Positions 12,966 through 23,191 of a DNA stretch of 64,000 bases are shown here, piece after piece (the stretch's first letter is position 1; each line of letters begins with the position of its first letter). The DNA is from Isoptericola sp. BMS4 (GTDB lineage Bacteria; Actinomycetota; Actinomycetes; Actinomycetales; Cellulomonadaceae), in NCBI RefSeq assembly GCF_011634835.1, contig NZ_SIRP01000001.1:3430315-3494314 (forward strand), read 5' to 3'. Below the pieces are notes generated by a model. The model saw only the letters and a program-made list of their open reading frames with translations. It had not been told where the DNA came from and made no database searches. The position numbers and the translations under genes are program-made.

Positions 12966-15008
12966 TCAGATCGTCTCCCCCGGGCGGTCGTCCGACGAGA
13001 GCCCCGCGGGCGTGGTCTTCTGCACGTGCAGCAGGAACTCGACGTTGGTCTTGGTCTTCTTGAGCTGGCCCAGCAGCAGCTCGATCGCCTGCTGCTGGTC
13101 GAGCGCGCCCATGACGCGGCGCAGCTTGTAGACGATGCCCAGCTCGTCCTTCGACATGAGGATCTCCTCGCGGCGCGTGCCGGACGCGTTGACGTCCACG
13201 GCCGGGAAGATCCGCTTGTCGGCGAGGTTGCGGGACAGGCGCAGCTCCATGTTGCCCGTGCCCTTGAACTCCTCGAAGATCACCTCGTCCATCTTCGAGC
13301 CGGTCTCCACCAGCGCGGAGCCGAGGATGGTCAGCGAGCCGCCCTCCTCGATGTTGCGCGCGGCGCCGAAGAACTTCTTCGGCGGGTAGAGCGCCGCGGC
13401 GTCCACACCTCCGGAGAGGATGCGGCCCGACGCCGGGGCGGCCAGGTTGTAGGCGCGCGACAGGCGGGTGATGGAGTCGAGGAGCACGACGACGTCCTGG
13501 CCCAGCTCGACGAGACGCTTGGCGCGCTCGATGGCGAGCTCGGCGACGATCGTGTGGTCCGAGGCGGGGCGGTCGAACGTCGAGGCGATGACCTCGCCCT
13601 TGACCGTCCGCTCCATGTCGGTGACCTCTTCGGGCCGCTCGTCCACGAGCACCACCATGAGGTGGACCTCGGGGTTGTTCGCGGTGATCGCGTTGGCGAT
13701 CTGCTGCATGATGATCGTCTTGCCGGCCTTGGGCGGCGAGACGATGAGACCACGCTGGCCCTTGCCGATCGGGGCGACGATGTCGATGACGCGCGGCGTG
13801 AGCCGGGTCGCCTCGGGGTTCTCCAGGCGGAGCCGGTCCTGCGGGTACAGCGGCGTGAGCTTGGTGAACTCGGGACGCTGCCGCGCCTGCTCCGGCGTCA
13901 TGCCGTTGACGGAGTCCAGCCGCACCAGGGCGTTGTACTTGTTGCGGGCGTTCTTGCCGCCGCCGGTGGCCGGAAGCTCCTCGCCCTCGCGCGGCTGCCG
14001 GATCGCGCCGACGATCGCGTCGCCGCGGCGCAGGCCGGACTTCTTGACCTGGTTCATCGAGACGTACACGTCGCCCGGGCCCGGCAGGTAGCCGCTGGTG
14101 CGCACGAACGCGTAGTTGTCGAGGATGTCGAGCACGCCGGCGACGGGCAGCAGCACGTCGTCCTCGCGCACCTCGAGGTCCTCGAGGGGCATGTCGGGCC
14201 CGGAGCGGTTGCGGCCGCGCTTGCGGTCCCGCCCCCGGTCGCGGCCGCGGCGACGACGCGAGCCGGAGCGCGACTCGTCCTCGCGCCGCTGGCGCTGCTC
14301 GTCCCGCGGCCCGTTCTGGGAACCGCCGTCGCGGCCCTGACCGCGCTGGGGCTCCCCCTCACCCTGGCGACGCTCGCCACCGGCGCCCTCGGCGCGGTCC
14401 TCGCCGCCGCGGCGCTGCCCGCGCTCGCGCGGTGCCGCGACGGCCTCGGCGAGCTGGGCGAGGCGAGCCTCGCGGTCGGCGTCGGACGGCTCGGCGGACC
14501 TGCGGTCCTTCGCCGCCGGCGCGTCGCCGCGCTGCTCGCCCTGCGCCCGCGCGGGCCGCTGCCCGCCGGTCTCGTCCTGCTTCGGGGCCGACCGGCGCCC
14601 GTCGCCCTTCTTCTCCGCGCCCTGGTCGGCGCTCCGCTGCTCGGCGCTGCGCTGCTCGGCGTCGCGGCCGGCGGCCTCGCCCGCACCCGCGGTCCGGGTG
14701 GCCCGGCGCGCGCGGCGTGGCGCCTCGGCGGGACGCTCGGCACCGCCGTCGGCGTCCTTCGCGGCGGGCGCGTCCGTGCGGACGGCGGCGGGAGCGGCAC
14801 TGGCCGCGGCGACCGGGGCACCGGCACGGCGCGCGCCGGAGCCGTCGCCCCGGTGCGCGCGGATCGCGTCGGCGAGGTCGCTCTTGCGCATCCGGGACGT
14901 GCCCTTCACGCCGATCTGCGCGGCCAGCGACTGGAGCTCGGCGAGTCGCATCGAGCTCAGGTCTCCGGAAGCGGCGGAGCCGTTCCGGCTGTCGGTGGTG
15001 TTCGTCAC
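12966..15008 (-). CDS. rho: Transcription termination factor Rho
   Basis: Rho is a hexameric RNA-dependent ATPase that ends transcription. The 680-residue product has an N-terminal Rho-N/SAP-like helical domain (about 18-55), a roughly 220-residue low-complexity insertion very rich in Arg, Gln, Glu and Asp (about 60-280), the RNA-binding domain with [12 protein letters not shown], and the ATPase core with the P-loop PPKAGKT (Lys430). Large insertions like this are typical of actinobacterial Rho and add RNA contacts. The start is GTG, with GGAAGG seven bases upstream. Confidence 0.97.
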   Translation of the reverse strand: MTNTTDSRNGSAASGDLSSMRLAELQSLAAQIGVKGTSRMRKSDLADAIRAHRGDGSGARRAGAPVAAASAAPAAVRTDAPAAKDADGGAERPAEAPRRARRATRTAGAGEAAGRDAEQRSAEQRSADQGAEKKGDGRRSAPKQDETGGQRPARAQGEQRGDAPAAKDRRSAEPSDADREARLAQLAEAVAAPRERGQRRGGEDRAEGAGGERRQGEGEPQRGQGRDGGSQNGPRDEQRQRREDESRSGSRRRRGRDRGRDRKRGRNRSGPDMPLEDLEVREDDVLLPVAGVLDILDNYAFVRTSGYLPGPGDVYVSMNQVKKSGLRRGDAIVGAIRQPREGEELPATGGGKNARNKYNALVRLDSVNGMTPEQARQRPEFTKLTPLYPQDRLRLENPEATRLTPRVIDIVAPIGKGQRGLIVSPPKAGKTIIMQQIANAITANNPEVHLMVVLVDERPEEVTDMERTVKGEVIASTFDRPASDHTIVAELAIERAKRLVELGQDVVVLLDSITRLSRAYNLAAPASGRILSGGVDAAALYPPKKFFGAARNIEEGGSLTILGSALVETGSKMDEVIFEEFKGTGNMELRLSRNLADKRIFPAVDVNASGTRREEILMSKDELGIVYKLRRVMGALDQQQAIELLLGQLKKTKTNVEFLLHVQKTTPAGLSSDDRPGETI

Positions 15009-15256
15009 GAAGGACCCTTCCCCCTCGTATGCGGCCCTCGACGATCACGGGGCCGGGGTGGCGGGCGCCCCGGCGCGAAGAGCGCCCGGACGCGTGGAAC
15101 CTCGCATCAGTGGTACGACGACGTCGGCTGGCGGGGTTGTGTCTGCCTTCGCGCGGCGGTCTTGCACCGCGGCGGACGACCGAGGGCACATGCCCGACCA
15201 TGCACGACACGTCGCGCGTGAGAGGTGGGGGTGCCGTCGTGTTCCGTCCCGAAGGC
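15009..15256 (-). other. Long rho leader region between thrB and rho
   Basis: There is no supported gene in these 248 bases. A possible -10 hexamer TAAGAT (minus strand) lies at 15264-15269, just inside the thrB 3' end, and would give a leader of about 250 bases. The leader contains C-rich, G-poor patches and several GC hairpins. Rho genes often control themselves through their leader, so this is a plausible autoregulatory region, but no specific site is proved. Confidence 0.4.
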
Positions 15257-16216
15257 TCACCGCATCTTATCACCTCGCGGCCCCCGGTCGGCAGCCTCGA
15301 CGCGACGCGCGGTCGCGCCCTCGGTGGCGATGCCCGGGCGGACCGCACGCCATCCGGCCGTCGCGTCGATCAGGCCCGACAGCACGCCGTCGAGGTGCCG
15401 CGTGCCACCTCCCGAGGTCAGGACGAGCACCGTCGGCCCCGCCCCCGACACCGCCGCCGCGAGGCCCTCGGCACGCAGCGCCCGCACCAGCTCGGCCGAC
15501 GCCACCATCACGCTCGCCCGGTAGTCCTGGTGCAGCCGGTCCTCCGTCGCGTCCAGGAGCAGCTCCGGCCGGCGGGCGAGGGCTTCCACGAGCAGGCCCG
15601 CCCGCCCCGCCGTGAACGCCGCGTCGACGTGCGGCACCAGCTCGGGCAGCACGCCCCGGGCACGGCTCGTCGCGAGACGCGCGTCGGGCACCAGCACGGT
15701 CGCCTCGATCCGCGGGTCGACCTCCAGGTCCACCGCCCGCGCCCCACCGGTGCCGTGCCACGCGAGGGTCGCGCCGCCGAGGATCGCCGGTGCAGCGTTG
15801 TCGGGGTGCCCCTCGAACTCCGTGGCGATGCGCAGCATCGCGGCCGCGTCGAGCACGTGCGGGTCGGCGAGCAGCGCCCGCGCCGCCACGACCCCCGCCA
15901 CGACGGCTGCCGCGGACGAACCCAGCCCCCGCCCGTGCGGGATCCGGTTCACGCACCGCAACCGCAGCCCGGTGCGCGGCGCCCCCGCCAGCTCCAGCGT
16001 GTGCCGCAGCGCGCGGACCACCAGGTGGTCCTCCCCGGTCGGCACCTCGCCGGCGCCCTCGCCCTCGACGTCCACGACAGCCTCGTCGGCGGCCAGCAGC
16101 TCGACCTCGAGCTCGTCGTGCAGGGCCAGCGCGAGCCCCATCGCGTCGAAACCCGGCCCGAGGTTCGCGCTCGTGGCCGGGACACGGACGACGACGTGGT
16201 CGGCGCCGAGCTGCAT
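15257..16216 (-). CDS. thrB: Homoserine kinase
   Basis: ThrB phosphorylates homoserine in the threonine branch. The 319-residue product is a GHMP kinase: ATSANLGPGFDAMGLAL lies near the N-terminus, the phosphate-binding loop PHGRGLGSSAAA at 93-104, and the C-terminal AVSGAGPTVLVLT block follows. Its ATG overlaps the thrC stop as ATGA. Confidence 0.96.
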   Translation of the reverse strand: MQLGADHVVVRVPATSANLGPGFDAMGLALALHDELEVELLAADEAVVDVEGEGAGEVPTGEDHLVVRALRHTLELAGAPRTGLRLRCVNRIPHGRGLGSSAAAVVAGVVAARALLADPHVLDAAAMLRIATEFEGHPDNAAPAILGGATLAWHGTGGARAVDLEVDPRIEATVLVPDARLATSRARGVLPELVPHVDAAFTAGRAGLLVEALARRPELLLDATEDRLHQDYRASVMVASAELVRALRAEGLAAAVSGAGPTVLVLTSGGGTRHLDGVLSGLIDATAGWRAVRPGIATEGATARRVEAADRGPRGDKMR

Positions 16217-17322
16217 CAGTCCAGGCCCAGCGCGTCGGCGATCGAGACGACGTCGGCGCTCACCCGCGTGGGGACGACGTCACCGCCGTCGGGGCCGCGC
16301 AGCGCCCACTGCGGGTCCTTGAGGCCGTGCCCGGTCACCGTCACGACGACGCGCGCCCCGGCGGGCACCAGCCCGCGCTCGGCACGGGCGAGGAGCCCTG
16401 CCACGCCGGACGCCGACGCCGGCTCGACGAAGACCCCGACCTCGGCGGACAGCACCCGGTGCGCCGCGAGGATCTGCTCGTCGGTCACGGCCTCGATCAC
16501 GCCGCCCGAGGTGTCGCGGGCGCTCACGGCCTGCTCCCACGACGCCGGGTTGCCGATCCGGATCGCCGTGGCGATCGTCTCCGGCTGGTCGACCGGGTGC
16601 CCGGCGACGATCGGCGCCGCGCCGGCGGCCTGGAAGCCCCACATCTGCGGCGTCCGGGTGGCCGCCGTCGGCAGCGACGCCCCGCCGTCGAGCCCGGCGT
16701 ACTCGCGGTAGCCCTTCCAGTACGCCGTGATGTTGCCCGCGTTGCCGACGGGCAGGCAGTGGATGTCGGGCGCGTCGCCGAGCGCGTCGACGACCTCGAA
16801 GGACGCCGTCTTCTGCCCCTCGATGCGGTCCGGGTTGACCGAGTTCACCAGCTCGACCGGGTAGACCTCCGCGAGCTTGCGGGCGGCGACGAGGCAGTCG
16901 TCGAAGTTGCCGTCGACCTGCAGCAGCATGGCGCCGTGCGCGATCGCCTGGCTCAGCTTGCCCATGGCGATCTTGCCGTCCGGCACGAGCACCGCGCAGG
17001 TCATGCCCGCGCGCGTCGCGTAGGCGGCGGCGGACGCCGACGTGTTGCCCGTCGACGCGCACACGACGGCCTTCGCGCCGCGCCCGGCGGCCGCGGAGAT
17101 CGCCGCGGTCATGCCCCGGTCCTTGAACGAGCCGGTCGGGTTCATCCCCTCGACCTTGACGAAGACGTCGGCCCCGGTGCGCTCCGACAGCGCGGGCGCG
17201 GGCACGAGCGGCGTGCCGCCCTCGCCCAGCGTGACGACCCGCTCCCGCACGTGGGCGGGCAGGCGCTCGGCGTACTCGGTGATGACGCCGCGCCACTGGT
17301 GCGCGGTCAGGCCCGTGGGCAT
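16216..17322 (-). CDS. thrC: Threonine synthase
   Basis: ThrC converts O-phosphohomoserine to threonine with pyridoxal phosphate. In the 368-residue protein the PLP lysine is Lys67 in [10 protein letters not shown]. The cofactor phosphate loop [15 protein letters not shown] and a [14 protein letters not shown]-terminal segment are present. It begins one base after hom ends and overlaps thrB, forming hom-thrC-thrB, which takes aspartate semialdehyde to threonine. Confidence 0.97.
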   Translation of the reverse strand: MPTGLTAHQWRGVITEYAERLPAHVRERVVTLGEGGTPLVPAPALSERTGADVFVKVEGMNPTGSFKDRGMTAAISAAAGRGAKAVVCASTGNTSASAAAYATRAGMTCAVLVPDGKIAMGKLSQAIAHGAMLLQVDGNFDDCLVAARKLAEVYPVELVNSVNPDRIEGQKTASFEVVDALGDAPDIHCLPVGNAGNITAYWKGYREYAGLDGGASLPTAATRTPQMWGFQAAGAAPIVAGHPVDQPETIATAIRIGNPASWEQAVSARDTSGGVIEAVTDEQILAAHRVLSAEVGVFVEPASASGVAGLLARAERGLVPAGARVVVTVTGHGLKDPQWALRGPDGGDVVPTRVSADVVSIADALGLD

Positions 17323-17323
17323 C

Positions 17324-18682
17324 TCAGACTCCCTCGACTCGCAGGACGGACGTGATCTCGTGCACCCGGTCGGTGCGCTGCAGGGCGTCGACCGTCGCGG
17401 CGAGCGACGCCTCGCGCGCGGCGTGCGTCGTCAGCAGCACGGCGGCACGGCCCTCGGCGACGTCCGTGGCGTAGGGCTCGTCGGGCGCCTGCCGCATGGT
17501 GTCGATCGACACGCCGTGGTCCGCCAGGACGCCCGCGACCTGCGCCAGGGCGCCCGGACGGTCGGCGACGGCGAGTCGCACCTGGTAGCGGGTGACGGCG
17601 GCGTCGGCCGGCAGCACCGGTAGCGAGGCGTACGCGGACTCGCGGGGGCCCTTGCCGCCGACGAGACGGTCGCGCGCGGCCGACACCAGGTCGCCGAGGA
17701 CGGCGGACGCCGTCGGACGCCCGCCGGCGCCCTGCCCGTAGAACATGAGCGGGCCCGCGCCGTCGGCCTCGACGAACACGGCGTTGAACGCCCCGCGGAC
17801 GGCCGCCAGCGGGTGGTCGCCCGGCACGAGCGCCGGGTGCACGCGCACGGACACGCCCTCGGCGGTGCGCTCGGCGATCGCGAGGAGCTTGACGACGTGC
17901 CCGGTCAGCCGCGCCGCGACGACGTCGGCCGGGGTGATCGCCGTGATGCCCTCGCGGGCGACCTGGTCGAGCCGGACCCGGGTGTGGAACGCGAGGGACG
18001 CGAGGATCGCGGCCTTGGCCGCGGCGTCGAACCCCTCGACGTCGGCCGTGGGGTCCGCCTCCGCGTACCCCAGGGCCTGCGCCTCCTTCACCGCGTCCTC
18101 GAGCTCGGCGCCGTGGGTCGTCATCTGGTCGAGGACGTAGTTGGTGGTGCCGTTGACGATGCCGAGGACGCGGCGCACCTGGTCGCCGGCGAGCGACTCG
18201 CGCACGGGCCGCACGATCGGGATGGCGCCGGCGACGGCGGCCTCGAACGACAGGTCGACGCCCGCGTCGTCCGCGGCCTCGAAGAGCTCGGGGCCGTGCT
18301 CGGCGAGGAGGGCCTTGTTGGCGGTGACGACGCTCGCCCCGCCCTCGATCGCGCGCCGGATGAGCCCCCGCGCGGGCTCGATGCCGCCCATGAGCTCGAC
18401 CACGAGGTCGGCCGAGTCCACGAGCGCCCCCGCGTCGTCGGTGAGCAGCTCGGCCGGGATCACGGTGCCGACGCCGTCGCGCGGCCGCGAGGTGTCCCGC
18501 ACCGCGATGCCGACCAGGTCGAGGTGGGCGCCGGCGCGTGCCGCCAGGTCGTCGGCGTGCTCGATCAGGGCGCGCGCCACCTCCGACCCGACGACTCCGC
18601 AGCCCAGCAGGGCCACGCGCAGCGTGCCGGGCGTGCCGGGGCGCGCGTCGGTCGAACGGTCGGGCGCGGGCACAGCGGACAC
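17324..18682 (-). CDS. hom: Homoserine dehydrogenase
   Basis: The enzyme reduces aspartate semialdehyde to homoserine. The 452-residue protein has a Rossmann NAD(P) site ([17 protein letters not shown]), the catalytic region with [12 protein letters not shown] and [15 protein letters not shown], and a C-terminal ACT domain (about 375-450, [18 protein letters not shown]) expected to sense threonine. GTG 18682 has AAGGTGGA just upstream and is preferred over an earlier in-frame ATG. Unlike in enteric bacteria it is not fused to aspartokinase. Confidence 0.96.
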   Translation of the reverse strand: MSAVPAPDRSTDARPGTPGTLRVALLGCGVVGSEVARALIEHADDLAARAGAHLDLVGIAVRDTSRPRDGVGTVIPAELLTDDAGALVDSADLVVELMGGIEPARGLIRRAIEGGASVVTANKALLAEHGPELFEAADDAGVDLSFEAAVAGAIPIVRPVRESLAGDQVRRVLGIVNGTTNYVLDQMTTHGAELEDAVKEAQALGYAEADPTADVEGFDAAAKAAILASLAFHTRVRLDQVAREGITAITPADVVAARLTGHVVKLLAIAERTAEGVSVRVHPALVPGDHPLAAVRGAFNAVFVEADGAGPLMFYGQGAGGRPTASAVLGDLVSAARDRLVGGKGPRESAYASLPVLPADAAVTRYQVRLAVADRPGALAQVAGVLADHGVSIDTMRQAPDEPYATDVAEGRAAVLLTTHAAREASLAATVDALQRTDRVHEITSVLRVEGV

Positions 18683-18764
18683 GGATCCACCTTCGTTCGG
18701 GGGGCCGGGGACGGGGTCAGGATAGCCGCGCGGCACCCACGCCAGGGCGGGTGTCCACGGACGG

Positions 18765-20144
18765 TCAGCCGAGGTCGAGGGCGAGCAGGTCCTCGACCGT
18801 CTCGCGGCGCACGAGGACGCGGGAGACGCCGTCCGCGACCCCGACCACGGGCGGGCGCGTCAGCTGGTTGTAGTTCGACGCCATCGACCGGCCGTAGGCG
18901 CCCGTCGCGGCCACGGCGAGCAGGTCCCCGGCGCGCACGTCGCCGGGCAGCATGACCTCGTGCACGACGATGTCGCCGCTCTCGCAGTGCTTGCCCACGA
19001 CGCGTGCGAGTAGCGGCTCGGCGTCCGAGGCCCGGCCCACGACCTCCGCGTGGTAGTGCGCCCCGTACAGGGCGGGCCGGATGTTGTCGCTCATCCCGCC
19101 GTCGACGGACACGTAGGTCCGCACCCGGCCGTCGTCGAGCGCGACCGGCTTGACCGTGCCCACCGTGTACAGGGTGAACCCGGCCGGGCCGACGATCGCG
19201 CGCCCGGGCTCGACGGAGATCCGCGGCAGCGGCGTCCGCAGCTCGCCGCACACCGCGGCCACGGCGCTCGCGACGTCCTTGGCGATGCGGTCCGGGTCGA
19301 GCGGGACCTCCCCCGGCAGGTAGGCGATGCCGTACCCGCCGCCCAGGTCGACCTCGTCGACCAGCACTCCGGTGCGCTCGGCGAGCTCCGCACGCAGGCG
19401 CAGCACCACGCGCGCCGCCGCCTCGAACCCGGCGGGGTCGAGGATCTGCGAGCCGATGTGCGAGTGGATGCCCAGCAGGTGCAGCTCCGGACGGGCGACG
19501 ACGGCGAGCAGCGCCCGCATCGCCGGCGGGTCCCCGCCGTCGTCCAGCGCACCGGGGTTCACCGACAGGCCGAACTTCTGGTCCTCGTGGGCGGTCGAGA
19601 TGTACTCGTGCCCGCCCGCGTGGACGCCCGTGGTGACGCGCACCATGACGGGAGCGACGACGCCGCGCGAGGCGGCGAGGTCCGCGACCCGGTCGATCTC
19701 GACGAGCGAGTCGACGATGATGCGGCCCACCCCGGCGTCGAGGGCGGCGAGGATCTCGTCGTCCGACTTGTTGTTGCCGTGCAGCCCGATCTCCGCGCCC
19801 GGGACGCCGGCGCGCAGCGCGACGGCGAGCTCGCCGCCAGAGGCCGTGTCGACGCGCAGGCCCTCGGACCGGGCCCAGCGGGCGACGGCGACCGTGAGCA
19901 GCGCCTTGCCGGCGTAGTAGACGTCGACTCCGGTGCCGACCTCCGCGAACGCCGTCGCGAACGCGGTGCGGTAGCCGCGGGCCCGGGCCCGGAAGTCGGC
20001 CTCGTCGAGCACGTAGGCCGGGGTGCCGTGCTCGGCCGCCAGGTCGTGCACGCCGACGCCGGCGACGGTGACGACACCGTCGTCGCCGCGGCGCACGCCG
20101 GCCGACCAGGGCACCCCGAGGACGCCGGCCGCCGGCGCCGTCAC
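18765..20144 (-). CDS. lysA: Diaminopimelate decarboxylase
   Basis: LysA makes lysine from meso-diaminopimelate. The PLP lysine is Lys80 (VYYAGKALLT). GIHSHIGSQI, the Gly-rich VDLGGGYGIAYLPGE, SVEPGRAIVGPAG and the catalytic Cys block KHCESGDIV are all visible in the 459-residue product. GTG 20144 overlaps the argS stop as GTGA. The argS-lysA pairing is widespread in actinobacteria and may link lysine supply with arginyl-tRNA synthetase expression. Confidence 0.96.
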   Translation of the reverse strand: MTAPAAGVLGVPWSAGVRRGDDGVVTVAGVGVHDLAAEHGTPAYVLDEADFRARARGYRTAFATAFAEVGTGVDVYYAGKALLTVAVARWARSEGLRVDTASGGELAVALRAGVPGAEIGLHGNNKSDDEILAALDAGVGRIIVDSLVEIDRVADLAASRGVVAPVMVRVTTGVHAGGHEYISTAHEDQKFGLSVNPGALDDGGDPPAMRALLAVVARPELHLLGIHSHIGSQILDPAGFEAAARVVLRLRAELAERTGVLVDEVDLGGGYGIAYLPGEVPLDPDRIAKDVASAVAAVCGELRTPLPRISVEPGRAIVGPAGFTLYTVGTVKPVALDDGRVRTYVSVDGGMSDNIRPALYGAHYHAEVVGRASDAEPLLARVVGKHCESGDIVVHEVMLPGDVRAGDLLAVAATGAYGRSMASNYNQLTRPPVVGVADGVSRVLVRRETVEDLLALDLG

Positions 20145-21808
20145 ATCCGCTCCGGAGCCGAGACGCCGAGCAGGTCGAGGCCGTTCGCGAGCACCTGGCG
20201 CACCGCGTCGTTGAGCCACAGGCGCGTCCGGTGCGTGTCCGTGACCTCCTCGTCGGGGTACGGGGTCACGCGGCACTCGGAGTACCACTTGTGGTAGTCG
20301 GCGGCCAGGGACTCGAGGTAGCGCGCGATGCGGTGCGGCTCGCGGAGCTCGGCGGACTGCGTGACGATCCGCGGGAACTCGGTGAGCCGCCCGAGGAGCG
20401 CGGCCTCGGTCTCGTGGGCGAGCAGCGCGGGGTCGAAGGCGTCCGACCCGTCGTCGCGGGTGCGCGCGACCGCGCGGTCCGCCGCGTTGCGGTCCACGGC
20501 GCAGGTGCGCGAGTGCGCGTACTGCACGTAGAAGACCGGGTTGTCGTTGGACTGCTTGAGCATCTCCTCGCCCGACAGGGACAGCGGGGTGTCCGCCGGG
20601 TAGCGGGCGAGCGAGTACCGCAGCGCGTCCGAGCCGAGCCACTCGATGAGGTCGTCCATGTACAGCGCGTTGCCGCGCCGCTTGCCCATGCGCTCGCCGG
20701 CGATGTTCACGAGCTGGCCGATGAGGACCTCGATGTTGGCCTCGGGGTCGTCGCCCGCCGCCGCGGAGATGGCCTTGAGCCGGTTGATGTAGCCGTGGTG
20801 GTCGGCGCCCAGCAGGTAGATCTTGCCCGGGAACCCGCGGTCCTTCTTGGACAGGTAGTACGCGGCGTCGGCGGCGAAGTAGGTGGGCTCGCCGTTCGCG
20901 CGGATGAGGACCCGGTCCTTGTCGTCCGTGAAGTCCGTGGTGCGCAGCCACACGGCGCCGCCGTCGTCGAACACGTGGCCCTGCTCCCGCAAGCGCTCCA
21001 CGGCCTCGGCCACCGCGCCCGACTCGTGCAGCGTCCGCTCGGAGAACCACACGTCGAAGTGGACGCCGAACGCGTCGAGCGTGCGCCGGATGGCGGCCAG
21101 CTGGGCCTCGTACCCGACCTCGCGGGCCACGGTCGCGGCCTCGTCCTCCGGCAGGTCGAGCAGGTCGGGGCGCTGCTCCAGCACCTCCGCGGCCCGCTCC
21201 TTGACGTAGTCGCCCGGGTACCCGCCGTCGGGCACCTCCTCGCCCTTGGCGCGCGCGATGATCGACGCGCCGAACTTGTCCATCTGCGCGCCGGCGTCGT
21301 TGATGTAGTACTCGGCGGTGACGTCCGCCCCGGCCGCCCGCATGATGCGCACGAGCGCGTCGCCGAGCGCCGCCCAGCGGGTGTGGCCGATGTGCAGCGG
21401 GCCCGTCGGGTTCGCCGAGATGAACTCCAGGTCGTGCACCTGGCCCGCGAGGGCGTCCGTCCGCCCGTACGCGTCGCCGGCCACCACGACCGTCCGGGCC
21501 AGCTCGCCGGCCGCGCCGGCGTCGAGCGTGATGTTGAGGAAGCCGGGGCCCGCGACCTCGGCGGCCGCCACGCCCGGGTGTGCGACCAGGCGCGCCGACA
21601 GGTCGTCCGCGAGCGCACGCGGCGTCGTCCCGGCCTTCTTCGCGAGCTGCAGCGCGACGTTCGTGGCCCAGTCGCCGTGCTCGCGCTGCTTGGGTCGCTC
21701 CACGTGGACCGACGCGGGCAGCGCGTCGGCGTCCAGGGCGAGGGTGCCGTCGGCCACGGCCGCGGCGAGGGCAGCGCTGAGTGCTTGCGAGAGCTCGTCG
21801 GGGGTCAC
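20141..21808 (-). CDS. argS: Arginyl-tRNA synthetase
   Basis: This class I synthetase charges tRNA-Arg. The 555-residue protein has the N-terminal Add-1 domain that recognises the tRNA D-loop, HIGH at 139-142 (SANPTGPLHIGHTR), a MGKRRGN motif in place of KMSKS, and a C-terminal anticodon-binding helical domain ending GLDLLGVSAPERM. The start is GTG. A tRNA-Arg gene lies 169 bases away and points in the other direction. Confidence 0.97.
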   Translation of the reverse strand: MTPDELSQALSAALAAAVADGTLALDADALPASVHVERPKQREHGDWATNVALQLAKKAGTTPRALADDLSARLVAHPGVAAAEVAGPGFLNITLDAGAAGELARTVVVAGDAYGRTDALAGQVHDLEFISANPTGPLHIGHTRWAALGDALVRIMRAAGADVTAEYYINDAGAQMDKFGASIIARAKGEEVPDGGYPGDYVKERAAEVLEQRPDLLDLPEDEAATVAREVGYEAQLAAIRRTLDAFGVHFDVWFSERTLHESGAVAEAVERLREQGHVFDDGGAVWLRTTDFTDDKDRVLIRANGEPTYFAADAAYYLSKKDRGFPGKIYLLGADHHGYINRLKAISAAAGDDPEANIEVLIGQLVNIAGERMGKRRGNALYMDDLIEWLGSDALRYSLARYPADTPLSLSGEEMLKQSNDNPVFYVQYAHSRTCAVDRNAADRAVARTRDDGSDAFDPALLAHETEAALLGRLTEFPRIVTQSAELREPHRIARYLESLAADYHKWYSECRVTPYPDEEVTDTHRTRLWLNDAVRQVLANGLDLLGVSAPERM

Positions 21809-21886
21809 CGGGCGATTCTACAAACGACGGCGCCCCGCCCGGACGGGAATCTCACCGACGCGGACGCCGCCCCGGTCGCGGGCGTG

Positions 21887-21916
21887 TTCGAAGCGGTGCC
21901 GCGGTGCTGGTAGTCT
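21887..21916 (+). promoter_or_regulatory. Promoter of the tRNA-Arg gene
   Basis: TTCGAA (21887-21892) and TAGTCT (21911-21916) are separated by 18 bases, and the -10 lies about 60 bases before the tRNA. Spacing and hexamers suit the main sigma factor. The gap to the divergent argS is 169 bases, so the argS promoter must overlap or lie close by. Confidence 0.45.
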
Positions 21917-21977
21917 CGTGCACCGTGCCGACGGCACCGGTCCCGGGCCGCGTTCCGGACCGACCGCGTCGGCGCCC

Positions 21978-22050
21978 GCGCCTGTAGCTCAGTGGATAGA
22001 GCGTCTGCCTCCGGAGCAGAAGGTCGGGGGTTCGAGTCCCTCCAGGCGCA
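21978..22050 (+). tRNA. tRNA-Arg (anticodon CCG)
   Basis: A 73-base cloverleaf: acceptor GCGCCTG pairs with CAGGCGC and an A discriminator follows. The D arm is GCTCAGTGGATAGAGC. A 5-bp anticodon stem (TCTGC/GCAGA) holds loop CTCCGGA with anticodon CCG, and the T arm is GGGGGTTCGAGTCCCTC. CCA is not encoded. It reads CGG, a common codon in this GC-rich genome. Confidence 0.96.
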
Positions 22051-22062
22051 CCCACAGGAACA

Positions 22063-22094
22063 GGCCGTGACCAGCGCATATGCCGGTCACGGCC
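22063..22094 (+). terminator. Hairpin after the tRNA-Arg
   Basis: Ten-bp perfect arms GGCCGTGACC/GGTCACGGCC (22063-22072 and 22085-22094) lie 12 bases after the tRNA, with a 12-base loop that can itself pair (GCATATGC). It is well placed to terminate the tRNA transcript. The rest of the stretch to 22169 shows no gene. Confidence 0.65.
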
Positions 22095-22169
22095 GGTTGC
22101 GTTCCCCCGCCCTGCCCCCTGTTCAGGGCTGCTGCCCTCACTGCCGGAGTGCACGACGCGCTCGTCGAC

Positions 22170-22429
22170 CTACTCCGTCGCGACGGGTGCCTCAGCGGCC
22201 GCCTGTTCCTCCGGCCTGCTCCACACCTTCCGGACGACGTAGTCAAGCAACGCCAGCACGAGGAACACGAAGGTGAGGGCCTTCGGGTCCAGGCCCGGCG
22301 CCGCGACCGTGATGAGCCAGAGGAGCGCCGCGAGGACCAGCGTGTCCCTGTACGCCTTGGCCCGGCGAACAGCCACACCAGCGCGCCGACGGCGACGGCA
22401 GGCAGGAGCACCCATCTCGCGGTCGCCAT
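22170..22429 (-). pseudogene. Small two-helix membrane protein with a probable frameshift
   Basis: From ATG 22429 the frame gives a hydrophobic N-terminus (MATARWVLLPAVAVGALVWL) and then turns into Arg/Ser-rich nonsense. One frame over, starting just there, is a clear membrane protein end (AKAYRDTLVLAALLWLITVA, then FVFLVLALLDYVVRKVW). Adding one base to the C-run at 22361-22363 joins them into a smooth 86-residue protein with two or three membrane segments. It is therefore a recent frameshift or an assembly error in a homopolymer. The function is unknown. Confidence 0.5.
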
Positions 22430-22592
22430 CACGTGGCCGTTCTCGTCGAAGACTCGGCCACGGCGGCGCTCTCGAACGGCACGGGACCGTCGTACCACCC
22501 GGCGTGCCCCACCACCAGCGCACCAGGCCGCGCGCACCGTGTGTCTCCACGGCACAGCCGGTCACGACGGGGCGCCGCCCTACGGTGGTCTC

Positions 22593-23126
22593 GTGACGGC
22601 ACACCGGTCATCGACGTCCAGATCGACCCGCACGCCTGCGACGGTGCTCGCGCGCCGCTCCCGGCGTGCCCTGCGGCTCGGGCCCGTCGTGGCGCTCGCG
22701 CTGACGGCAGCGGCGGGCTGCTCCGTCGTCGACGCCCTCGACCAGACGGCGTACTGCAGGCCCGGTGATCCGGTCGTGGCTCCACTGCGCGTCGCTCCCG
22801 GTGACGAGCTGGAGGTGGATGTCCCAGGGCGTGAGGACGGCGTGGACTGCGAGCCCCGCCTGCCCGACCGCGCGCGCTACGGGGTCTCGATCATGTCGGA
22901 GAAGCGTTCCGACGACCCGGACGAAGGGCACGTCTCGGCGGCCCTCGGGATGCTGGACCCGAACAGCGACGGAGACGCCCGGGGCACGGTCCGGGTTCCG
23001 GACGACTTCCCTGCCGGGGATGCGGAGGTCTTGGTCCGGCTCCAGTACGCCAAGACCCTCTGCGAGATCGACCCCAGCATGTCGTGCGCGAAGAACCCGT
23101 TCGCCACCATCGAGGTCACCGGCTGA
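22593..23126 (+). CDS. Secreted lipoprotein of unknown function
   Basis: The 177-residue product has a basic N-terminus, a hydrophobic stretch and a lipobox LTAAAGCS, so it is probably lipid-modified at that Cys and anchored outside the membrane. The mature part is acidic and contains four further Cys residues that could form two disulfides (YCRPGD, VDCEP, TLCEIDPSMSC). GTG 22593 is chosen because GGTGG lies four bases upstream. No family was recognised. It lies in the accessory patch between the tRNA and prpD. Confidence 0.65.
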   Translation: MTAHRSSTSRSTRTPATVLARRSRRALRLGPVVALALTAAAGCSVVDALDQTAYCRPGDPVVAPLRVAPGDELEVDVPGREDGVDCEPRLPDRARYGVSIMSEKRSDDPDEGHVSAALGMLDPNSDGDARGTVRVPDDFPAGDAEVLVRLQYAKTLCEIDPSMSCAKNPFATIEVTG

Positions 23127-23191
23127 GCGGCGCGGGACGGGGCCGGCAAGGACGCCCATCACGGAGCCCCCGGGGCCCGTAGCATCCCCGT

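Noticed and set aside
21978-22050. tRNA-Arg as the boundary of an integrated element
   Set aside because: No integrase and no second copy of the tRNA 3' end were found in the following kilobases; kept only as a question about the accessory patch.
22170-22604. A 144-residue protein read straight through one frame
   Set aside because: Its first 75 residues are Arg/Pro/Gly-rich with no resemblance to a protein, whereas the other frame supplies a proper hydrophobic start; a frameshift explains the data better.
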